Shown here: positions 19,601 through 28,437 of the stretch, in pieces | Position numbering within the stretch: position 1 is the stretch's first letter | How the letters are laid out: each line of letters starts with the position of its first letter | Virus record (IMG/VR): IMGVR_UViG_3300030508_000013 | Coordinates: 1 to 64,000 of that record | Direction: 5' to 3' (one strand) | From: a virus | DNA: 64,000 nucleotides | Made by a program: the position numbers and the translations under genes | The notes under the pieces: generated by a model | Databases searched by the model: none | What the model was told of the DNA's origin: nothing | The model's input: only the letters and a program-made list of their open reading frames with translations

Positions 19601-22600
19601 CTACTCTAAAACGTATTGAGAAGAAACTTAAAGACGGCATTGGCACAGGCGGTGGCACTGGTAAAGTAAAAGGTACGCACTGGTGGAATAAATCTGTGTT
19701 AGGTGCGGCCGGCGACCTAGGTATGGGCGCTGTACATCTTGCCGGACATGCTGCTCATATGGCAAATAGTGTTGTTGGTGGTGCTTTTTCTAATGCTTGG
19801 AAAATTGGTAAGTTTGGTGTTAGTGCAACAGCTAACACACTTGGCTGGGGTAAAGACAAGCTAATGAACTTACGAGATGTCTGGGTAAAAGGAGAAGACA
19901 AACCACGTTTACTTGCTTCTAAATTAAGAAACGGTTATTACGTCGATCAAAAGACAAGAAAACCTGTTAGAAAGTTTAAGGATATTACTGGCACGTTACT
20001 GGATGAAAACGGCGATATTGCTTTGTACGATTATGAAATACCTAGAGCTTATTTGAAAGGTAAGCTAGGAGCTGTTTTACTATCTTCTGTTGGTGCTGTA
20101 TTCAAAGGTGTAAATAGTTTGGTTAACGCTTACACTGGTGTGATTGGCACTGCTGTTAAAGCAGGTATATGGACAGGTAAGAAATTATTTAGTTTAACAA
20201 AACGTCCACAAGACGTTTATTCCAGAGACGATCTTACTACGCCTAAATTAACAGCAAGAACAATGCGAGCAGGCGGTTATGTCTCAGCCGTCACTGGTAA
20301 AGTTATTAATCATCCTGGTGATATTGACGGCCCTGTAAACATGGTAGTAAATGGCAAAGTAGAGCAAGCAATGTCTGCTGCTGAGGTAGCTAGTGGTGTA
20401 CTGGATAGGAATGGCAAACCAATTAAAACTGGTATTAGAAAACTACTTGGCATAGCTGGCAGTATTATTGGTTTTGCTGGACGTCAAGCTATGTCAATTG
20501 GTAGAAGCATCAACAAGACCATTGGTCATGCTGTTACTGCTGGTAAACATGTTGTTGGTTTTGCTAAAGATACATTATTGCACGGTATTACCGGTTGGGG
20601 TAAGGATCACACTGGAACTAGCATTGGTAAAAAGGGTGCTGATATTGGCATTAAATTACTAACAGAAATTCGCAACATATTAAAATCTAGATTACCAGAA
20701 TCTAAGAAGCATATTCTTGGTGATATAGATGGAAGTGGAATTCGTGAAGGTAGTTTTCAAGATGAAGTGCGTAAAGGTTTAGTCCCAGGAGAATCTTCAT
20801 TAGATGCTTACGCTAAAGCACATCCTTCTAGTGGTGGTAAAGGCGGTGTCCTTGGAATGCTTGGCGGGTTATTTGGTAAGAAAGATAAGGGTGAAGGTGG
20901 CGATGGTAAGAAAGACGAGGAAGGTCACCCAGTTCGTGATATGGTAGAAGGTGAGTTAGTTGAACGTGGTATTGAGAAAGGTGCTGGTAAGTTTGGTCGT
21001 GCTTTAAAGTGGACCAAAAACTTAGCAAAGGGAGGGGCTAGTAAAGGTCTTAAACTTCTTTCAAAAATACCTGGTTTAAGTAAGTTCGCTAAACTCGCAG
21101 CGATGTTAGGCGGTACTGCTGAAGCTGCTAATTTAGCCGGTAGTGCTTTATCAAGCACTAGTGCCGCGCCTGGTGTAATGGAAGCCGGTGGGGTTGCCAG
21201 TAAAGCGGGAATATTATCTAGAGTAGCAGGGATTGGTAAAGCTGGTTTAGGCATGGCTAAAGGCGCAATGAGTGGTATAGGTGGATTAGCAGGTAAACTA
21301 CTCATGCCGTTGACTGCTCTTATGTCAGCTGGTGAAGGAATTGCTGGCGAAGCTAATGGCCAAAGAATAGATAGTATTGGTAAGGTTATCCCAAAAGGCT
21401 GGGGTATGCTTAACCCGTTTGAGTGGGCGATGAATGGCGGTCGTTATGCTGGCAATAAAATTAATTCTGGTTTAGATAGCATTACTGGTGGTCAGGGTAT
21501 AGGTAGTAAAATTTACGACTGGACGCATGGTGATGAAGCTAAGAAACTATCAACAGCATCTACACCTGAAGCAATTGCAGCTGCTAAAGCTAGGATAGAA
21601 AAAGCCAAGATAGATAGAGCTAAAACACAAGCGGAAGCTAATGCAGCAGGTAATAATGCTTCTGGTGTTCCATCTACATCGGACGCTAATCGTTCTGTGA
21701 ATTCAGCAGAAGACTTAACAAACGATGAACGTGATAAACTGACTACAATGACGCATGGTCAGAAACTTGCGTACATGGCTTCTAAGAACACTGCTAAAAC
21801 ACATAAAGCTGAATCAGGGATTAATCCAGGTCCTGGGCCGATGCCTGTGTCAGCCGCCGCTTTAGCAGCACTTGCTCCTCCTAAACCTAAACCATTAACA
21901 CCTGAAGAAAAAGCAGCGGCTGATAAAGCAAAAGCAGATAAAACTGCTAAAGCTAAAGCTGCTGCTGTAGCTGCCGCTCCTAAAGAAGAAGGTTTCTGGA
22001 GTAGAGTAGGCAGTAGCATATCAGAAGGAGCCAGTACCGCTTACAATGGTGCAATTAACGCAACGGGAGCAGGGATTGATGCTGTTGCTAATGCTGACTA
22101 TTCTGTAAAAGGCATAGCTAACATGGGACACCATGCTGTTGCTGGCGCTAGTAATCTGTACAAAAGCGCTGTTAGTGCAACAGCATCAGGTATTGAGAAC
22201 ACAGTCAATACGGTGAAGTCTGGTGTATCTGCTGTTAAAAGCGCGTATAACTCTGCTGTAGATACTGCTGCTGATGCAATGATGGCCGTAGCTGGTGCCC
22301 CTAGAAAGGCAGCAGAGGCCGCTAGAGCAACGTATAACAAAGCGATTGCTCTCGCATCAGATGGAATGCTTGCTCTTGCCACAGGCCCTTCTATCGTAGG
22401 TAAAGCTTATAACGCTGCGGTAGATAAAACAGCAGACGCTATGTTAGTTGCTTCAGGACTTCCATCAAAAGCTGCAAAAACTGCTAGAGAGGAATATAAC
22501 AAAGCAATTGCTGCTGCTGGTAGCGCGTATGGTTTTGCAGTAAGTACTGTGAAGAGTGGGATAGCGGCTGTTGGTAAGTCCGTTTCTGGTGTCGTAAATG

Positions 22601-24555
22601 ATGCAAAAGCCGGATGGAATGAAGTAGATGAAAACGGTAATGAAGTTAAAAAACCTACAACATTACCAGGTAAACCAGGAACTCATGCAATATCTACAGT
22701 AACTGGTAAACCTGTTAATAAACCATCAGTAACGCCCGCTACTGCTACAGGCGGCAATGGTGGTGGTGCTGGAGGGTCTGGTATTGGTTCTTCTGGCCCT
22801 GTTGGTGTTACAGTAGGAGATAAGAAAGGCCCTCGTGGGATTAGAAATAATAATCCTGGTAATATTAATTTTGCACATCAAGCAGGTGCAAAATTAGAAG
22901 ATGGCCCAGGTGGGCGGTTTGCTGTATTTGCTACGATGGAAGAAGGTATTTCTGCTTTAGCTAGGCAGATACATCTTTTCGTTGGTCGAGGTATAAATAC
23001 AGTTAATGCAATTATTAGCAAATACGCACCTCCGTCTGATAATAACAACACTTCATCTTACATTAATTCTGTTTCTAAAAAGTTAGGCGTAACTGCTGAT
23101 GACGCGTTAGATATTCATGATAACGCAATACTGAAAGGCATTATAACAGCAATTACAACAGTTGAATGCGGGGCTGGTAAAGTCAAAGAGAAATGTATTG
23201 ATGATGGTATTGCATTGTACTTTGGGAAACCAAAGACACCGTCTACTGCTGCAAATATCCCAGACGCACCACCTCCTCCAACTGCTGCTAAACCAGCTAG
23301 TGTAATTGCTGCTGGCCCTAGTGGTGTAAATGCAGCTCCGGCTACTGGTGCAAATAAAGTACCAGTTATATTAAAACCATCCGTACCTACATCGGTTGTA
23401 TCGGGTGTTTCTTCTACTCCTGCTGCAAGTAGTGAGCCTAATGGCAAATCAGGAAACTGGGATGTTAATAAGTCACTTGCGTGCTTAAACTCAAATGCTG
23501 GCCAAAATAGTCAGGGTCGTTGTGCTGAGTTTGTAAGAAAGGCTGTAGAAGCTGGTGGGGTAACTTTAAAGAGAACTACGTCTGCAAAAGACTATGGTCC
23601 TAGTTTAGAGAAAGTAGGTTTCAAGCCTACCAATGACGGCGCGCCAAAAGCAGGTGATGTTGCTATTATTCAACCTATACCAGGCCACCAACATGGTCAC
23701 GCTACAATGTTTAATGGTAGAAATTGGATATCGGATTTTATTCAGTTACACGGATATTACCCAGGTGATTCTTATCGTAAGGCAAAACCATCAGTAATAT
23801 TCTACCGGCATGCTAGTATCGCTGGTGCTGGAGTAGGCGGAGCATCGTCTAATGAAGGACCTACTGAAGCTGTTTCTAAAACTAGTGAAATGGACGATAG
23901 TAAGAAGAAGCCAAAAGTACCACCATCGACCGAATCTGGTTTACCGGTTAGTGCTAGTACAAAAACTTCTGATCAACCTGCTGTATCTGGTTCCGCTCCA
24001 GTTGTAGCCGCAATAGCTTCTTCAGCAAGTGTAAAAACTTCTGATGAACCAGTGACTGGGAACGAAGATTCATCAGTTGGAAGAAGGAAACATGGCGGCG
24101 TGACTGTTCCAGTTAGTAATGTCACTCCTGGAATTGTATATGGTTCAAGTACTCCAGGAAGTAACAACTCGCAAACAGTAACACCTGTAACTCCAGCAAC
24201 CAAAGTATTAGCTGACCAAGGTAACTTTAACAGGCAAACGATAGGTGGTTTTGCACCTCCTCGCTCTCCTGATATATTGGCTCAAGCTCAGTATCATAAA
24301 GAAGATAATAACAAGGCTTTAGGTAACGTTGGCGAAACATTAGAGAAATCTTACGAAGTTCATAAGAGTCAACTTGAAGTACTGAATAGGATAGCTGATT
24401 TAATTATGGCTAAAAGTTCAGGAAAAGGTTCTGAAGATCAAAGTAAACCTGAAACTCCGAGAGGAGGAGAAGGTGTAAATGGTGCTGTTAACAGAACGCC
24501 TCAGCCTGCATCAAGAGTTCCGGTTTCCATGGCTAAACGTGGTAACTGGCGATAA
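16654..24555 (+). CDS. Giant tail/tape-measure-like protein with transglycosylase-like and CHAP-like domains (phiKZ gp181 position)
   Basis: A 2633-aa protein. Roughly 1-1850 is helical and Lys/Ala/Gly-rich, tape-measure-like, with an Arg-rich patch near residue 720. A repeat at about 1860-1960 holds two copies of YNxAVDxxADAMxxxxGxPxKAAxxAR. Near 2060 RGIRNNNPGNINF opens a domain seen in virion lysozymes/transglycosylases. At about 2275-2385 a CHAP/NlpC-like amidase domain has RCAEFVRKA (Cys near 2290) and GHQHGHATMF (His near 2342). The C-terminus is a short coiled coil. Family knowledge: such proteins span the tail tube and open the cell wall during injection. It lies next to beta' as gp181 lies next to gp180 in phiKZ. 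Confidence 0.8.
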   Translation: MANKTKFELDQFGFDSSLDISNLDFSKAPKIKNDRSPTTHTAIGVAKGIKKSVITSAFITNAIKAALPKGYGTAADFVGKSTSGIKNLYNDTARDIKPLINDIKRTTDKVVTAADSAIPKNIAEKIKKWTKIEQSAYRSMSPEEQRDAALRMQLGEIFNLQTQTTLKQSARDTARENIKTGLEHSRHKDQMSQLDAMRISLQQIANYQQKIDSGFQRKSLELQFRHYYVAKDTLEEMRVFNTNAMLQYQTIAKNTGLPDFVKLKTSERLKEVLRNNFINAASAKIDAKRKAFFKDFTDSLLRQAKGKLSGFSNGAREGMGYADHLDQAGGMASMADNPHEERGDMAGTFFGSLLSGSLGTFLGKKAKPLINKYTKGKVGNSIHRVGHKLQYFHDDAQQAALETANNWDPKKHGKVLNAVAKFLGDAVKNTTISSTGLKSDNLKDMQQPAPFSRQIAKSITEIIPGYLARMLREMQMTRTGKPSELTHYDFTRNKFVGETTLRRTIHESIVNKTAVKDIRASADRIIDTVDKNKKLSPEARKHIGEQLVRNNIIKNISGTKRNLTDAKHFQGKAEPHAAAWISAYNEYLGNDEAGHKENHVREMFRDVGQHMEDVRSTVEDYDTAGYGSHLSKMGFTKTGEDTISVATLTKKERDLLIKLGILYKDRNYINVSAINSGNIKLIESMGLKIPSGNYVNLQGISEMYASGSGADEGDSGPGRRRRRSRVPFGPRKPQGPSAGLHAPSSHADQQFQHNTQQRNMQSKFDHETREAMRHQGKPFAHQTGNNPLNSPVYEHHLKLAKERAKQISKENAQGHSNASRFEAFKNFGKRKMADLHSFAEHHQINNRAHAAVGGVRNTLEDMLHFGTHKASEAKTMFHGAVHEAHAKATAFKDSVKEADLKNKAASHTGMAKNTASGLFEAAHDKAVGWKDRIKAKAKETVTATKHAVEELSKHGMFKKHIGMADLIPGKKGKPVSALASIDATLKRIEKKLKDGIGTGGGTGKVKGTHWWNKSVLGAAGDLGMGAVHLAGHAAHMANSVVGGAFSNAWKIGKFGVSATANTLGWGKDKLMNLRDVWVKGEDKPRLLASKLRNGYYVDQKTRKPVRKFKDITGTLLDENGDIALYDYEIPRAYLKGKLGAVLLSSVGAVFKGVNSLVNAYTGVIGTAVKAGIWTGKKLFSLTKRPQDVYSRDDLTTPKLTARTMRAGGYVSAVTGKVINHPGDIDGPVNMVVNGKVEQAMSAAEVASGVLDRNGKPIKTGIRKLLGIAGSIIGFAGRQAMSIGRSINKTIGHAVTAGKHVVGFAKDTLLHGITGWGKDHTGTSIGKKGADIGIKLLTEIRNILKSRLPESKKHILGDIDGSGIREGSFQDEVRKGLVPGESSLDAYAKAHPSSGGKGGVLGMLGGLFGKKDKGEGGDGKKDEEGHPVRDMVEGELVERGIEKGAGKFGRALKWTKNLAKGGASKGLKLLSKIPGLSKFAKLAAMLGGTAEAANLAGSALSSTSAAPGVMEAGGVASKAGILSRVAGIGKAGLGMAKGAMSGIGGLAGKLLMPLTALMSAGEGIAGEANGQRIDSIGKVIPKGWGMLNPFEWAMNGGRYAGNKINSGLDSITGGQGIGSKIYDWTHGDEAKKLSTASTPEAIAAAKARIEKAKIDRAKTQAEANAAGNNASGVPSTSDANRSVNSAEDLTNDERDKLTTMTHGQKLAYMASKNTAKTHKAESGINPGPGPMPVSAAALAALAPPKPKPLTPEEKAAADKAKADKTAKAKAAAVAAAPKEEGFWSRVGSSISEGASTAYNGAINATGAGIDAVANADYSVKGIANMGHHAVAGASNLYKSAVSATASGIENTVNTVKSGVSAVKSAYNSAVDTAADAMMAVAGAPRKAAEAARATYNKAIALASDGMLALATGPSIVGKAYNAAVDKTADAMLVASGLPSKAAKTAREEYNKAIAAAGSAYGFAVSTVKSGIAAVGKSVSGVVNDAKAGWNEVDENGNEVKKPTTLPGKPGTHAISTVTGKPVNKPSVTPATATGGNGGGAGGSGIGSSGPVGVTVGDKKGPRGIRNNNPGNINFAHQAGAKLEDGPGGRFAVFATMEEGISALARQIHLFVGRGINTVNAIISKYAPPSDNNNTSSYINSVSKKLGVTADDALDIHDNAILKGIITAITTVECGAGKVKEKCIDDGIALYFGKPKTPSTAANIPDAPPPPTAAKPASVIAAGPSGVNAAPATGANKVPVILKPSVPTSVVSGVSSTPAASSEPNGKSGNWDVNKSLACLNSNAGQNSQGRCAEFVRKAVEAGGVTLKRTTSAKDYGPSLEKVGFKPTNDGAPKAGDVAIIQPIPGHQHGHATMFNGRNWISDFIQLHGYYPGDSYRKAKPSVIFYRHASIAGAGVGGASSNEGPTEAVSKTSEMDDSKKKPKVPPSTESGLPVSASTKTSDQPAVSGSAPVVAAIASSASVKTSDEPVTGNEDSSVGRRKHGGVTVPVSNVTPGIVYGSSTPGSNNSQTVTPVTPATKVLADQGNFNRQTIGGFAPPRSPDILAQAQYHKEDNNKALGNVGETLEKSYEVHKSQLEVLNRIADLIMAKSSGKGSEDQSKPETPRGGEGVNGAVNRTPQPASRVPVSMAKRGNWR

Positions 24556-24557
24556 GC

Positions 24558-24599
24558 TAGAGTGGTGCTGAAAGGCACCACTCTAATTATATTTTTTTG
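24558..24599 (+). terminator. Rho-independent terminator after the giant tail gene
   Basis: An 11-bp stem (24558-24568 with 24575-24585, loop TGAAAG) is followed by AATTATATTTTTTTG, ending just before the Shine-Dalgarno of the next gene. It probably reduces rather than abolishes readthrough into 24618. Confidence 0.8.
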
Positions 24600-24617
24600 T
24601 TTATATTGGAGTAAAAG

Positions 24618-26816
24618 ATGAATTTACAACCAGGTATGGTTAAAGATAAAGATTGGATACGGCAATCTTTTTTAGTACAAGCTAAAGATTTAGATGCTGT
24701 CGATTATCAAAACAGAACATTTTCAAGCGCAAGTCTAAAATTTACTGACACTACACCAGGTGGTAATTTCGCTATTAATCCACCTGCACAATTTACGCGT
24801 ACAGCAGATCCAAAAGCTACTGCAATGTTTACTGATCCATCAGGCAGCACGTTCGAACGATACAGCATGGGATTTGCTGGAAGTAAAGGAATGGGTCGTT
24901 ATTACAGTGAAGCGATTGACGATAACTCACAGTTGATACACATGCGTTTTGGTGTTCCTGATTTTAATTCGTTAACAACTTTTTTCACTGGCTTTTACAA
25001 TACAGGAGCTAGTCAAATGGCTAGAACTGGTCGCGCGACTAGTATAGCTTATACGTTAGGACAAGCAGCTGGTTTCATTGTTAGTATTTTAAGCTGGAAA
25101 CTATTAGCTGTTCATTTAATAGGCGTAGCGGCTAGGTTCTTTTTAGCAAAGCCCAGTAGTAAATTTTATTATTTAAAACCAACCATGCCGTTGTATTGGA
25201 ACGCAGTGCAAACGATGGTTAATCAAATTCTTGTTAATCGTGGTGTTATACCTCGCATTGGTGGTTCTGATCAATCGGCACTAGGTGGTGGTAATGGCTC
25301 TGGGGGCGGAAGCGATGCGTATCAATTCGATGCCGCTGCGATACAAACTTTAAATCAACAATTGCCGACAATATTCAAACTTGGTGGAGGCATTGACGTC
25401 TATTCATTGGCTGGTAGGGCACAACGTCTTGCACGCGCGCGCCATAAAGAAATAGAACAAGCGCTTGACAATGGAACAGATTTACGTTTAGCCAATAACA
25501 TGGGTGAGTTATCTACTTTTATTCAAGCTGCTGTGAAAAAAGAATTAAAAATTGCTACTCCTATTTTTAAATCATATCTAGCTAGTTGGGCTGGCGGAAC
25601 TGACGGGCACGGCGTTGTGCAAGCTGGTACTAATCAAGCTAGACCTGACCCGGCCAGTAGTGGTGCTGATTCAGAAAGTTTACCAGTAGCACCGTCTACT
25701 GCCGCACCAGATCCTACAAAAGCAGCCGATAACACGCAAAGTAAACAAGCTGATGCAAATACTGCTGATGAAGGATTTATGAATTTCTTCATGAATGAAC
25801 TAGATGACGGTAGTGCATTTGTTACATTCAGAGTAGATGCAACAGGTCATGTTGATAATAGCTATAGTAATCAAGTTGGAGAATCTGAATTATCGCAAAA
25901 AATAAACAGTATGTCTGCTTCGTCAAGATCTACTAGATTTAGTTTTGCTGGAGGTAACCTGGATGATGGTATTGTTGGTAAAGCAGTGGGTGAAATTGCG
26001 GGCGCTATAGGAGATTTTGCTTCGGGCGCAGCAGCTGGTTTAGGTATCAGCGGTATAGCGGCTTTAGGAGGTTCTGCGTTTGTCGACATCCCAAAATACT
26101 GGCAACAGTCAGTAGCTTCTTTACCAAGAGCTTCTTACACGATTCAATTAAGAAGTCCTTACGGTAATCCTATATCACAAATGATTAACTTGTACATACC
26201 CCTGTGTATGCTGCTAGCTGGCGCTTTACCATTATCCACTGGTAAGCAATCTTACACTAGTCCGTTCTTATGTGAACTGTATGACAAAGGACGTTGTCAG
26301 GTTCGTCTTGGTATGATTGATTCTTTATCTATTACTCGCGGCACTGGTAATCTTGGTTTCAACACAGATGGTCATGCGATGGGTATTGATATTTCATTTT
26401 CAGTTGTAGACATGTCGTCTATAATGACAATGCCTATTTCACAAGGTTTTTCTATGACGTCATTAGCTTCTGGCGCTGTTAAATCAGCAACGGATGCAGC
26501 GGCTTCTGGTGTAACTAAAATATCAGGCGCAGGTGCTGGTATTATCGAAGCTGGTGGTACTGCAATAGCATCTATAGGCGCTACATTCGACGATGATAAC
26601 ACATTCAGTGATTACATGGCTGTATTGGCTGGTATGAGTTTATCAGATCAAATTTATCAATTGAAGAAATTAAAACTTAATTTAACTCGTAACTTAGCTA
26701 ACTGGAATAGTTGGAATAGCGCATCGCACTATGCTAGCTTTGCTGGTGATACGTTACCTGCTAGATTGATATCTGGTCTGTTCAAAGGCACCGCACGCGG
26801 TGGTGTTAGTAACTAA
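24618..26816 (+). CDS. Virion structural protein, probably tail/baseplate (732 aa)
   Basis: A 732-aa protein beginning MNLQPGMVKDKDWIRQSF. Residues about 142-176 form a long hydrophobic region (LGQAAGFIVSILSWKLLAVHLIGVA is only part of it, split here for description), and a Gly-rich linker lies near 220-235 (GGGNGSGGGSDAY). A second hydrophobic segment is near 525-540. The late position after the giant tail gene matches phiKZ gene 182, a virion protein. No enzymatic motif seen. Start has a TTGGAG Shine-Dalgarno. Function inferred from position. Confidence 0.65.
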   Translation: MNLQPGMVKDKDWIRQSFLVQAKDLDAVDYQNRTFSSASLKFTDTTPGGNFAINPPAQFTRTADPKATAMFTDPSGSTFERYSMGFAGSKGMGRYYSEAIDDNSQLIHMRFGVPDFNSLTTFFTGFYNTGASQMARTGRATSIAYTLGQAAGFIVSILSWKLLAVHLIGVAARFFLAKPSSKFYYLKPTMPLYWNAVQTMVNQILVNRGVIPRIGGSDQSALGGGNGSGGGSDAYQFDAAAIQTLNQQLPTIFKLGGGIDVYSLAGRAQRLARARHKEIEQALDNGTDLRLANNMGELSTFIQAAVKKELKIATPIFKSYLASWAGGTDGHGVVQAGTNQARPDPASSGADSESLPVAPSTAAPDPTKAADNTQSKQADANTADEGFMNFFMNELDDGSAFVTFRVDATGHVDNSYSNQVGESELSQKINSMSASSRSTRFSFAGGNLDDGIVGKAVGEIAGAIGDFASGAAAGLGISGIAALGGSAFVDIPKYWQQSVASLPRASYTIQLRSPYGNPISQMINLYIPLCMLLAGALPLSTGKQSYTSPFLCELYDKGRCQVRLGMIDSLSITRGTGNLGFNTDGHAMGIDISFSVVDMSSIMTMPISQGFSMTSLASGAVKSATDAAASGVTKISGAGAGIIEAGGTAIASIGATFDDDNTFSDYMAVLAGMSLSDQIYQLKKLKLNLTRNLANWNSWNSASHYASFAGDTLPARLISGLFKGTARGGVSN

Positions 26817-26821
26817 GCGTC

Positions 26822-26859
26822 ATAGAGACCAGGATAAATCCTGGTCTCTATTTATGCCG
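26822..26859. terminator. Bidirectional terminator between convergent genes
   Basis: A perfect 13-bp stem (26822-26834 with 26839-26851, loop TAAA) is followed on the plus strand by TTATGCCG. That word overlaps the stop codon of the minus-strand gene (its last codons are GCA TAA). It separates the rightward tail transcript from the leftward 26852-28381 gene. Confidence 0.75.
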
Positions 26860-28381
26860 TTTGTGGAAGATTAGAAGAAGTTTGAGACGGTCCTGCGGGA
26901 GGAGGGCTTATGCTTCCTGTTGTCTTAATGTTGTTGTCATAAACGTCCGCGTACATTAGTTGTGGTCCAACGGATATATTTGTTCCAGCTAATACTACAG
27001 TTGCGCTTACCACAGTGGAACCATCACTAAAAGTGTAATAGACAATAGTTTCTATATCACCATTCGATAATGTGCGAGGAGGTGGCGCAGACACATTAGC
27101 CGATGATAAAGGTTCTGTCATGCAAAGTGAACTAGTGATCATTGGTGTAGAAACATCAGGTGTTCCGTTATTTGTACTTGTTGTAGTTAATGGCACTGGC
27201 GGTGCTGTGACTAGTGTGCCGTTAACTACAGTAGTTGCACTGCCATTATCCGATATACTTGTTGTAGTTGAAGTATACTGCATAATTGTCGGATCGGTAG
27301 AACCGCTAACATTAATATTACCAGACACGGGCGCTGTATTCGGGAATTGATTACCTAGTAATGTGTTAACATCTGTGCTTGACGATGGGTAAGCTGCTCC
27401 TAATAATGCTAGTTGATCAGGCGTAGCTGCATCTACCGGCACTGTAAAATCTGTTGACGGTAAAGCTGGAGCAGAGGACATCGCTGAACAAGATAAACTA
27501 TTTTGAAGATCAGGACTGCCATCTTGTAAAGCAGTAATGTCTCCACCAACACCGTTAACAGGACTGTTGTATACGTTCCAATTAGGGTTTACAGCAGCAT
27601 ATGTTGATGTGATGTTTGCGCTATTTGATAACAAATCAGCTGTTGTAGCGTTAGGACCATTATTAAAATTTGAACTAATGTTATTTAGTACATTTGGATT
27701 CAACGACAACAATGTGCCGCCACCAACAGAATTAGCCATTGCTGTAATCGACTGCAAATCTGAACTCTGCACAGCATTTGGTAAAACATTACCTGCAATG
27801 TTTGTTAAAATACCTTTGTCACTAATTCCACATGTGAGAGCACTAAAAGAGTTTGGTATTCCAGAACCCATCGCAATTTTAAGATACCCTGATGTTACTT
27901 CAGCAATAGCCCCAGGGTCGTCAATTGAAAAAGAATCATGACAAGCATTTCCATTAATCATTGCACCAATAGCAGCTATATCACCAAATGCTGTACCGAC
28001 TAAAGTTTTTGTTAAACCATTAACTGTAGCAGTTATGCCAGAGTTAGATGTTATTCCGTTAATTATAGAAGAAGCCGCGCTAGATGAAAGCTGGCTCAGT
28101 ACTGATCCCATTTCCGGCATAGATGAAGCTACACGAGCTGTTAATGTTGCTGCGCTTAATAATGCACTTGCAGCGCTTACAGCAGTAGCTGCTAATGAAG
28201 AAGCCGTGCTACTCATGCTTTTACCACCGCGTAAAGAATTAGCAATGGTGGGATTTGTAGCTGCTGTAATAGCAGCTACATCGGTAATAGGTGTATTGTT
28301 ATTTAGCGTGTATACGTCTGCTGTTGCAAGAGTATCTTTTGCGCCGCTAATAAAACTTGGCGTTGCTAAAGGATTTGACAT
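26852..28381 (-). CDS. Low-complexity virion-type protein (509 aa)
   Basis: A Ser/Thr/Ala/Asn/Gly-rich protein with almost no charged residues, typical of fibrous or scaffolded virion proteins. The frame extends to a TTG at 28399, but an AGGA Shine-Dalgarno 8 nt before the ATG at 28381 marks MSNPLATPSFISGAKD as the real start. The N-terminal third is Ala/Ser helical (ATAVSAASALLSAATLTA). The rest is beta-prone, with five scattered cysteines and a proline-rich tail. No domain recognised. It is a single-gene transcript facing the tail genes; structural role inferred. Confidence 0.6.
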   Translation of the reverse strand: MSNPLATPSFISGAKDTLATADVYTLNNNTPITDVAAITAATNPTIANSLRGGKSMSSTASSLAATAVSAASALLSAATLTARVASSMPEMGSVLSQLSSSAASSIINGITSNSGITATVNGLTKTLVGTAFGDIAAIGAMINGNACHDSFSIDDPGAIAEVTSGYLKIAMGSGIPNSFSALTCGISDKGILTNIAGNVLPNAVQSSDLQSITAMANSVGGGTLLSLNPNVLNNISSNFNNGPNATTADLLSNSANITSTYAAVNPNWNVYNSPVNGVGGDITALQDGSPDLQNSLSCSAMSSAPALPSTDFTVPVDAATPDQLALLGAAYPSSSTDVNTLLGNQFPNTAPVSGNINVSGSTDPTIMQYTSTTTSISDNGSATTVVNGTLVTAPPVPLTTTSTNNGTPDVSTPMITSSLCMTEPLSSANVSAPPPRTLSNGDIETIVYYTFSDGSTVVSATVVLAGTNISVGPQLMYADVYDNNIKTTGSISPPPAGPSQTSSNLPQTA

Positions 28382-28396
28382 ATTCAATTTCCTAAA

Positions 28397-28433
28397 CAAA
28401 AAAAAATAGGATAGAGATATATCTCTATCCTAT
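28397..28433 (-). terminator. Rho-independent terminator after the NADAR-like gene
   Basis: A perfect 13-bp stem (28406-28418 with 28421-28433) is followed on the minus strand by a run of T (complement of the A run ending at 28405). It lies 4 nt after the stop of 28438-28953. Confidence 0.85.
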
Positions 28434-28437
28434 CAAT

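Noticed and set aside
22830-23820. Separate endolysin gene inside the giant tail ORF
   Set aside because: The hydrolase domains are in one uninterrupted frame with the rest of the protein and have no internal Shine-Dalgarno that stands out.
16638-26602. Minus-strand ORFs inside the giant tail and 732-aa genes (for example 16638-17186, 20925-21305, 22098-22382)
   Set aside because: Antisense shadows of Ala/Gly/Lys-rich coding sequence; all are proline, alanine and serine rich as expected from antisense of such codons.
27072-28409. Plus-strand ORFs opposite the 509-aa virion protein
   Set aside because: Valine-rich antisense shadows with no ribosome-binding site; the minus gene has a good start and terminator.
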